Shown here one piece after another: positions 55,586-64,000 of a stretch of 64,000 nt of DNA. Each line of letters begins with the position of its first letter. The stretch's first letter is position 1. Source of the DNA: Marthasterias glacialis (taxonomy: Eukaryota; Echinodermata; Asteroidea; Forcipulatida; Asteriidae). The stretch covers positions 14,604,076-14,668,075 of the forward strand of contig OU452229.1 of assembly GCA_911728455.2 (NCBI GenBank), written 5' to 3'. The notes beneath the pieces are model-generated. The model was not told the DNA's origin, did not search any database, and saw only the letters and a list, made by a program, of their open reading frames with translations. The translations under genes were made by a program, and so were the position numbers.

Positions 55586-55920
55586 TACTGTCTGTTCAAT
55601 AACGTAGCTAAACAGAGGCTGGAAGGGGCAATAGTCTGGCCCCCGTTCACTGACTGAATATCCCTCATTGGTTACTGGAAGTGATTACTGGGAAAACGAC
55701 CAAGATGGCGTCAATATAAGGCTTCATTGTGTGACTTGAAACTATGCAAAATGGAAGTTGGATACAAAAGTATTCGGCATAAGAATTTAAAAAATTTCAA
55801 TTTTGATTTTGATTTGTCTTCAAAGAAGTTTGACTTTGTACATTTTTTACCGTTTGACAGTTTTTTGAATGTTCTGCCAAGTGTCGTTTGTAAATTTCTT
55901 CATGCTTTTGTGCCTTATGA

Positions 55921-55926
55921 AATAAA
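55921..55926 (+). terminator. Candidate CEP78 polyadenylation signal
   Basis: AATAAA, about 1.04 kb after the stop codon; the first canonical signal outside the SINE. Confidence 0.45.
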
Positions 55927-55930
55927 AAGA

Positions 55931-57690
55931 GGAGTTAAAAACAGGATTATTGCATCTTAAACTCAGAGAGATATTCTGGATTGTTTAGAGTTTTGTGGCT
56001 TATTTTTTTAATTGGGGTGGGTTTTAATTGGGAAGGCAACAGTTTTAGTTGTCTTGGTTTTGGTCAGCTATTATTAAGAACCCGCATTTATTCAACGTAA
56101 TTTATTGAACTAAATTTGCTTTCTTGTGCAATTCCTGCTTAATTTGTTGCACCAAAAATCGCTGTTAAGCTGGCTGCAAAAACAATAAGTGGCGCGACAT
56201 ACGTGCACCTTGCGTCAACTTTTTTTGAGCCACAGTATTGATTAATTTTTTGAATATCTTTTTATGCGATTCGCCCATCACAAGGCCCAAAGGCCACTCG
56301 AGGTGTGGGCTACTTTTTGAAGGGATAGAAACCTGCCTGAATGCACAGAAACAAAACATGGCGAGACATAAACGCAAGTCTCTTCACAGCACAGCGAAGA
56401 ACAGGGAGGGGGTAAATGAATCCGTTGCGAGACAAACATAATTGCCTCTACCACTATTTCAAGCAATTAAAAGCGTCTTGCTCAAGGCCGTATTGGTAAT
56501 GGTATGGCGCGACGGGGTATGACCCAATCAAATGAAATCCAACCGTTGACGAAAAGATAGTCCGTTCATACTAACAATGTAGAGAAGCTTTGGTTAAAAA
56601 TTAAAATGATATACATAGGGAAAAACAACGTTAAATGTAGGCCACCTCTAGGGGCTCTCAGTCATCTTCGTTTTGTCGTACAGACGTGGCCTCATTTGGC
56701 TCTATAGAGGGCGCTATCACCCAGGTCTGTGCAGACCACAGACATAGGTTCTTTATGTCTGTGGTGCAGACCCGTAAGGTCTGTGGGCAGATCTAGCTGT
56801 GGGTACCAATTGCAACGCATCTCTTCATAATACATGTACTTGTTTTAGACCTCTAACAAAAAGAGACAATTGTTTTTTGCAGTTTGTCTGTCTTTTGGCA
56901 CATTGATTTTTGTTAATCCACATGCTTTCTTGAAGAAACCACAGTGGGTCAGTGAAATACAATCGAATCCATCCAACTGCAAGCTAGGGAACTATGTCAA
57001 TTAAAATACCTGCAGCATATACAACAAATTCTCCGTCACTGGCTTCGTTCAAAACATCCCCCAGTCTATACATAAACACTAACCTTGTTATTTTTATTAG
57101 AACTGTAAAACCATTTATTATTTATTACTATTTTAATACATATGATTGAAGTTTATGTATTTTTTTCACATTTCACTAATTAGTGTTGCAAGTTTCCCTC
57201 TGAAGCCCCATTGCTGTGTCCATTACGCTGGATAATCCTCAGTGTAATTAGTAGATGGCCAAAGTGGGCTTTCCAAAGAAATACTACTTATGAGATCACT
57301 GTCCCACGTCACTACTGCCAGTTAATAAAACAGCAATGACAACATCAATACGATTAAGTGTAAAAGCTGCAATTTACTTCTACCTAATGAGGCAGGGAGT
57401 CTTGATAAAAAACAAGATCGTCTTAACTTGAACAAACAGTTCGATGTAAAATCCCACGCTAATTTGCCTAATTTATGGTCCCCGGACAATTTAAAGCTCT
57501 TTATTTTGTTTGCCCGACCAATTGGGGTTGGGGTGGGGGGGGGGGGGGGAACGTAAAAGTCTTACTTTTAATAACAGGAAACATCTTTTCTAATTTGTTA
57601 AGTAATAAACAGGAACGACATTTTTTAAGATGAAACTATTTCAAATAGTTTGTTTGTGGTTGTGCACCCCAGATTTGATTTTTTTTTCAT
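55931..57690. other. Intergenic, no gene recognised
   Basis: The only structure seen is a small hairpin at about 56731-56773 (ACCACAGACATA against TATGTCTGTGGT) and a 15-base G run at 57535-57549. Confidence 0.45.
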
Positions 57691-57695
57691 TTTTC

Positions 57696-57861
<166 letters not shown>

Positions 57862-58337
57862 TTTTTTTTTTGGGGGGGAAGAACAAGAGAGAAGCAGTAG
57901 AAGGACCGCATATTTTTCAAATCCCCACGCGAAAATAAATCCTATGAATGTTATCACATTGTTGTACCCTTTCTACAACACTCAAATTAAGAATATTTGA
58001 TTTGTTGAACATATTTTATTCAATTACAATCCACACAATGCATTCCCATGTTTTGTGGTTTGAATTGTTTTTGTATTGGCACTTTATTTTCACTCCAATT
58101 TTCCGACAATTTCCTGAACTCTGTGTGATATTAATTAAAACTCAATCGTTGAAGGAATTTTGAAAAAAAAAATCTTACGCATAAACTGGAGATAAGTCTG
58201 AATTTAACAGAAGGTTGGCTTAGAGTTATCTTTCTCTGCCTTTTACCTCTGTGTTATCCATATTGAAGGTGTTCCCTCCAACATCTATAAGCCGTTCTTC
58301 TTTACCATCTTCTCTAAGGAACAACCCTTTCCTTACC

Positions 58338-58676
58338 TAGCACCGTAACTAGGGTAACATTTTAGGGGGGCACAAGGGGGGTGGGGTGGCACCATTTTTC
58401 CTAGGGGGTCACTTTTGGCCAATTAAAACTGTAGTTTCCGTTTGTATTTTTCCTAAAGCAAGCCCCTTTTCAGTGTTTTTTGACGTTTTGAGGTAAAACA
58501 AAATACATTCTGTGTGTAAATAATTAAAAAGAGGTTCTAAGCTCATAAAATGTAACATTTTATTTTGGTAATTTTTAATCTCAAAAGTCCATGATTTCAA
58601 ATGGGGGTGGGGGTGGCACCCGGGAGGGCACGTCAGTTAGGGGGGCACATGCCCCCCCCCCTTAGTTACGCCACTG
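58338..58676. mobile_element. MITE-like element, copy with both ends
   Basis: The left end TAGCACCGTAACTAGG and the right end TTAGTTACGCCACTG are inverted repeats, each next to a GGGGGGCAC or CCCC tract. The interior matches 2935-3257. CAGTGGCGTAACTA ends are common in animal MITEs; the transposase superfamily is not assigned here. Confidence 0.75.
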
Positions 58677-59404
58677 TCCTTACCATATTCGACTGCACTC
58701 ATAACCCCTCTTCTTTACCATTGGGGACATTAGTCGACCAAGCTTACGCACAAAAGAGCACTTAAGCCATTTGTTATAAAACTGTAGTTTTGTCCTCCCC
58801 ATATTCAACCTCCGTACTCCGACCTTTCTAATTGTGGTAAAATAAAATAAGGTTGTTTTTATGCAATCCCTTCAAATTGGAGTGGAAAGATCCGAAATGC
58901 CAAACACTTACGGAGCACCATTAAATTGTTTTGTAAAAAAAAGTGGGTGGGTGAGTTAAGAGATCACACTGAGGAAACAATGACCTTGCTCTATGCATGC
59001 AAAGATTAAAGGAGCTTGGCCGATATCAATTTTTTGGGATTATGAAAGGGAGTTCAATAAGTAAGACATTTTTTTATTACTTATTGTGCTGTAAAACAAT
59101 ATATTCAAGACGATAATAGAGTTTGTAAAATTAATCTTTGAACCACAGAGGATAGAAATCTCTGTGTTTGAACGAAAAGCTTTCTGTTGTGATATTATAA
59201 TGTGTGCCTTACGCTTCAATGGTCAAACATTGTGGCCACCAGCTGTTGCAAAACAATTCGGTAACGGACAAACCAATATTATTGATCCAAATGAATGATC
59301 CCAGTGGCATGAGGTCAAGCAAGGTCACGGCTATCGGTTTAGTATCAAAGATTATAGAGTGCCGAAATTGACGGGGAAACCGAAGCTTTATCTACTGTTG
59401 GATT

Positions 59405-59548
59405 GTGAAATAGACATGGGCGCCATTTCAGCAAGTGATCGGTCTTGTTTCCCATCGATAGCAATGGTCATTGTCTGCACTGATCTGCACTGATCTATTG
59501 ATGTATCAAAAGAGTTCCTTGCTGAAATGGCGTCCAGTCTGATTTCAC
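59405..59548. mobile_element. Foldback element with 31-bp arms
   Basis: The left arm ending GCGCCATTTCAGCAAG (59405-59435) is reversed at 59518-59548 (CTTGCTGAAATGGCG and onward, to TTTCAC). The loop contains CTGCACTGAT twice. Confidence 0.78.
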
Positions 59549-61013
59549 ATTTCAGCCTGAGTTCCCATCTTGCGCCTTCGGCGCTCTTTACACAATTTGG
59601 TTTAGTATAAAGAAGGGTTATATTCTATACCTTCTTTTCACCATTGAGGAATGTGTTTTCACATTATCGATGTCTTCAGGTATTCCTTGGCGTCGTGACT
59701 TGAAACAATTCAATGAATGAAGGTTGTACAGTTGTACTTCCCTTTTCAACAATGCTCAGATGAAATACTATGTCTGTGCTTACGAGGACATTTTCATAAT
59801 CGGATGAGAGTCACGGGCGTAACATATGGCAATGGGGGACGTATGCCCAATTTTCGTCATGCAGTGAAAGCAAGACGGATATGGCTTTGTTTCGGGGCGG
59901 GGCGGTGAGAATAAAGAGGGTTGCTGGCCTTTTACGAACATTAATTTTTTATTCTTAATTGTGCCCTTCACAAAGTCATCCCCCACTTTTCAACACAGGT
60001 CCACGCCATTGATGACAGTATTTATATTTAATTCGATTATAGGCTGCCTTAAATGGTTTCTAAAATGATAAAATTAAAACCCGAAACTATTTTGCACAAA
60101 AGCCAGAGGCAAAGCAAGACGGGTTCCCGATACATCTTATTGTTATATTATAAAACACCCATGATTACAAAACGAAAGGATTGCACTCCAAAATCAATGC
60201 GTGCTAAAGGGACGCATTGATTTTTTTATCTTGAAGGGAAAATACTTCGGTTTTTAAAGAGTATATGCCTACAGTAACTCATTAACTACCTCTAGATAAC
60301 AATACACCACATGACCAACCTGTAAAAAAAAACTCTCATCAAGTTTGATAGTGACGTAAAAAAAAAGTAATTATAGTAATGAAAACATCGATTTGTGTTT
60401 TGTCGGGAATTTCGTGCACGTGCATGCTTGTGTCGCATTGCTGCAATTCGACTTTAAACAACGGTGATTTTTGGATCTAGAAAATTCTATTATTTTTGAT
60501 TTTGGCTTGTTTCAGACGAGTCTGGTGGATGATTTCGATACATATAGTTTGCAGCCAGCAAGCTTTCAGATTGAAACCAATCATTTTGGTATGGCATGGT
60601 GCCCTGGGCGCGACTTGAAGGGGGCGCCACTGAGCAGCTGTACCGTCATAATTTATTAATTTGTCGATAATTGCAAATCATAATATGCATCGTTCACTCA
60701 ATGAGATGACCTCTTATCAAAATATGGAGTATTAATAAATTCAGTGGCATCGTTCATAGTGTCATGAAACCCGAGTTGACGTCATACTGAGTTGGCTAAT
60801 TAAAAAAAAAATATGATACGCTGGCTTGATAAATATTTATTGAATTTTAAAGCTCACAAACACACACTGATATTTTTTTTAAAAATAGCCTGCCACCCAC
60901 GGCACTTGAGTTTAATAACGGTAATTATTGGCTCGCTCTTCCCCGATTGCAACGACTGCAGTTCGGTTTCAGTTTGAAAACAAGCTCATGTCACTGTAAC
61001 AAATTTTATCAAT
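59549..61013. other. Intergenic, no gene recognised
   Basis: Nothing recognisable except element-like words (GGGGGACGTATGCCC near 59833). Confidence 0.4.
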
Positions 61014-61031
61014 GGGGGGGGGGGGGGGGGG
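61014..61031. repeat. 18-base G run
   Basis: Uninterrupted G homopolymer. Confidence 0.9.
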
Positions 61032-61129
61032 TTCGTACCGATTCCGGACCATATGCATTTCATGTAAATGGTTTTTTTTTTCATTTTGAGGAAAAATCGA
61101 ACCTCAATACAGTATAGGTTTCAACAACA

Positions 61130-61535
61130 GTTCATTCCGAATTTTCATCTGGCCGAGTCAATTTCGTTTGAAAACGAATGCTCCGCTGGATCAGCATTGA
61201 GCAGTCAAAAGGAGCAACTCAACGGTTTTAGCATTTGCTAGTCACACAAGATCTTTCAATTTCATTAGGCCACAAAGATTATTCAATATCGCAAAAGCCA
61301 GCAGCAAGAGGCTGGTCAACCATCCAATTTTATCAACTGTAAATAGGCAATTCGACTGAAGAATGGTGAAAATGTAGTCCTGAATGCCTATAAATGAACT
61401 AGAAAGACTGAAACGAACCTGAGGAGAACGAAATAGTGTGTTATACGAATATGAATGCAATAGTATAGCACCTCTATAGTTCGAACGAATTTGAGGAAAC
61501 ATACGTGAATTTCAATGCGTGTTAATGAAATTAAA
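61130..61535 (+). repeat. Dispersed repeat, copy 2 (partner at 11.2 kb)
   Basis: It aligns in order with 11160-11570 (GTTTGAAAACGAATG, AAGCCAGCAGCAAGAG, TCCTGAATGCCTA, ACATACGTGAAT) with many differences. No coding sense is apparent. Confidence 0.65.
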
Positions 61536-62365
61536 CCTATCCTGTTGGTGAGCGATGACGTTTTGTAGCCGGAAGTGCAGTGTAACGAATGTTCATGTAC
61601 ATGCATGTATACCATTTTCTTATCACAAAAGACTTCATCTGCGCGTATTCAAACGTTCCACAAATATTGCTTTAAATTAAAAGTAGCACTTCGGCCTGGT
61701 TGGGCGATTGTTTGGGCGGGGCAGTGAAATCAAAGGAATTGACTCAGGCATGACTAGAAAGATCGACCAGTGAAAGTAGAATATAAACATCCACTATACA
61801 ATAACCTCAAAAGTTGGTCGGTTTGTGTTCATTGAAAAAATAAACAAAAAATAAAACAAGGTCACGTACGTGCATGTGACTTATCATGTGGCGAGAACTC
61901 ACGCGATACGTTCATGGGACCGGATGCGGGTGTAGGCCATACGACTTTCGGACGGAGTAATTTGTGATCATTTTGAATTCACTTTTGGACGATTTGACTT
62001 CACATGATTTTTAGCAGTAAATTTATACCGTCTGGTTGATCTGTGCGTCTCGCGACTGGATGAAATGTCGTGCTTTTAGATAACAGTATGGACCCCTGTA
62101 TGACTGTTATTATAACATCGCAATGATTTCATGAAGGTAAAAAGAGGACCAATCTAATTGGGACACGCCTGCAATATTTTCGATGGCAGGAGGGACGGCT
62201 GGCTTTGCGTAGAGCTGACCTTTGACCTATTTTTTAGTTTTTCGGGTATTTCTCGTTAATGAGAAGTAATTTTAATTATATGTTTATGAAATAGGCCTAT
62301 TCGTTAACTAGATTCACACACTATGTACAAGGACATTTGAAGGTTTTAACTGAAAAAATATCAGA
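61536..62365. other. Intergenic, no gene recognised
   Basis: No exon, RNA gene or repeat recognised. Confidence 0.4.
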
Positions 62366-62560
62366 AACAAACAAACAAACAAACAAACAAACAAACAAAC
62401 AAACAAACAAACAAACAAACAAACAAACAAACACACACAACAAACAACCCAGCAAACAAACAAACAAACAAAATAATAAACAAACAAGCAGACAGACAGA
62501 CAGACAGACAGACCAACAAACAATAACAAACCGTAAACAAAAACCCAACACCCCAGCCAA
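62366..62560. repeat. Compound (AAAC)n / (GACA)n microsatellite
   Basis: CAAA units (about 62369-62430) are followed by interrupted AAAC blocks, then GACA units at about 62490-62512, then more AAAC-like sequence. Confidence 0.93.
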
Positions 62561-63322
62561 CAAACAGCAGGGCACCAAGCAGTCGCATAAAGACAAATAC
62601 ATATCGTTTTGTCTGGCTACCCGTCTCTGCTCGTGGCAATACATTTCAATGCTTAGCAAAAGATTGCGGTGTACAGCTTTATGGAATTTACACGGTTTAT
62701 AAAGTGTAATATTAACAGTTGGAAACAGCTCATATTCTCAAGAAGCATTCATCAGTGAAAATTCTGTCCAATATCGAAATATTTATTGCCAAACATAAAT
62801 CTTTTGCTAAATATAGATCTCCAAACCATTAAGTGTTAGAAGCATCGTCTGTTGTTTGTCAAAAACATGACAACTTATTGAATGCGTGTGTTCTTCCCCC
62901 GCAGGACCCGAAGAGCATAATAAATGTCATATACCGGTGCATGGCAAAACGTTATCAAATCATTCTTTACCCCCTATTTCAAGAAATTGTATCCGCGAAG
63001 TATTTTCTTGTTTCAATTTTGTTCGTTGTATAAATTCTTTTTTTATAAAAAAAAATATTATTTGGTACTAGATTTTTTAAAGTTTCTTTTGTTGTATTTT
63101 CCCCAAATCCGATCATAAAGGCTAGCCTTTACACAATAGACTCTTTCTAACCATCTTAATCATCTGACATTGCCTTCCCCCTTTTCTCTCTCTCTTATCG
63201 TCCATCCCTCACAACCCTTCTTCTACCTTTCCTTCTCGCTTATACTTCCTCCTTAAATTCTTATCTCTCCTCGAGTGCCCTCAAACTGTTTTGTTTCTGA
63301 CTCTATTTCCGTCTCGCCACCT
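62561..63322. other. Intergenic, no gene recognised
   Basis: The segment 63120-63260 is pyrimidine-rich (CTCTCTCTCTTATC). No exon could be supported. Confidence 0.4.
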
Positions 63323-63660
63323 GCGTTTGAAGTATTTAAGTGATTCACATTCAAATGAGAAAGACTTCCAATAATACTACATGTACATGAGACACAGTCT
63401 ATTAGTAGCAGAAAGGTGAGACTCTAAATTGACAGAATACCCCCCCCAAGCTATAGACCCCACCTTATCCAAGGATAGAACACGTTCTTCACACTAATCC
63501 GCGTTTGAAATACTAAAGTAATTCAATGCAGATGAGAAAAGACTGTCAATGATGCATATTGTAGCCTACAAGAACGACACTCTCTTTGCAAAATTCACAC
63601 TGACCGAATCCTCACCCCCACCCCCAACCCAAGTAGACCTGACCCACCAACGGCTGAGCT
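63323..63660. repeat. 178-bp imperfect tandem duplication
   Basis: GCGTTTGAAGTATTTAAGTG at 63323 recurs as GCGTTTGAAATACTAAAGTA at 63501. CAAATGAGAAAGACT / CAGATGAGAAAAGACT and ATTGACAGAATACCCCC / ACTGACCGAATCCTCACCCC follow in the same order. Confidence 0.65.
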
Positions 63661-64000
63661 TGTAAGTTTGATCTCCCCATCAACGCCAAAGAAAATCCCG
63701 ACTGTGTCGCCTTTATTGTCAAGATTTGTTTGTTCAAAAATATAGTTATGTCTCCATACTCGCCGCGGTCATTGCCCGGATCTGCTATTGAGATTTAACC
63801 GATGATAAACGAAGGGGGCGATCTTAAAATGCATTGTCTAAAGGTGTGGGCATTGGACATCGATATTCTGATTTTAGTCTTCCCTTTGAAAGATGTATAC
63901 ACGTACATGTATTACATGGATGATACAATGTCTGTTTGTGGAGGATTAAAGTCATCCCCATCCTTTAGGTTTCGTTCAACCAACCTATGATTTTCCCATA
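63661..64000. other. Window end, no gene recognised
   Basis: A 62-codon open frame from 63802 has no recognisable family and no splice context. Confidence 0.35.

Larger units (their letters stand above)
54886..55930 (+). other. CEP78: CEP78 3' untranslated region
   Basis: It follows the TAG stop and would run about 1.05 kb to the AATAAA at 55921. It includes a minus-strand SINE at 55345-55585. Confidence 0.5.

Noticed and set aside
62880..63030. Acceptor-like TTCTTCCCCCGCAG followed by an open frame
   Set aside because: The frame is short, has no recognisable family, and no matching donor or neighbouring exon could be found.

Overview
This is a stretch of an animal nuclear genome. It is AT-rich, has GT-AG introns of about 0.2 to 6 kb, many microsatellites, and a heavy load of short inverted-repeat elements and tRNA-derived SINEs. 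Both recognisable genes resemble their vertebrate orthologues along their whole length. The element style (TACATGTA-rich DNA, 'GGGGTGGATTTCACAAA'-type and 'AGAGGGCGC'-type MITEs, SINEs with (TATT)n or (ATT)n tails) suggests a marine invertebrate, most likely an echinoderm. The phylum is an inference and the species is not determined.

Layout. Positions 1-15.7 kb hold no recognisable gene. They contain a 2.1-kb minisatellite of 27-bp units, a piggyBac-like non-autonomous element, several MITE-like inverted-repeat elements, a 104-bp tandem array, a dimeric ~145-bp array, a G-rich array and a ~170-bp array. Positions 15.9-39.7 kb are one 18-exon plus-strand gene for iron regulatory protein 1 / cytosolic aconitase (ACO1/IRP1). 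The spliced reading frame is 2,691 nt (896 codons plus stop), and all exon joins are in phase. Its introns hold at least four copies of one MITE family, other MITE pairs, two long hairpins and SINEs. Positions 44.7-54.9 kb are one plus-strand gene for the centrosomal protein CEP78, with 10 coding exons, 2,826 nt and 941 codons plus stop. It has a leucine-rich-repeat region, a coiled coil, the conserved CEP78 carboxyl block and an unusually long disordered tail. Positions 56-64 kb again hold only repeats.

The two genes lie head to tail and share no pathway. ACO1/IRP1 senses cytosolic iron-sulfur status, and CEP78 acts at centrioles and cilia. The most striking structure is inside ACO1. Intron 4 carries a SINE followed by a near-identical copy of the 3' part of intron 16 and the first 54 bases of exon 17 of the same gene. 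That copy ends in a second SINE-like tail, so it looks like a SINE-led duplication that planted an intact splice acceptor in an upstream intron. I did not find an operon, a CRISPR array or any other obviously new biochemical system. The unusual content is repeat and retrotransposition biology. Percentages and copy counts below are by eye.
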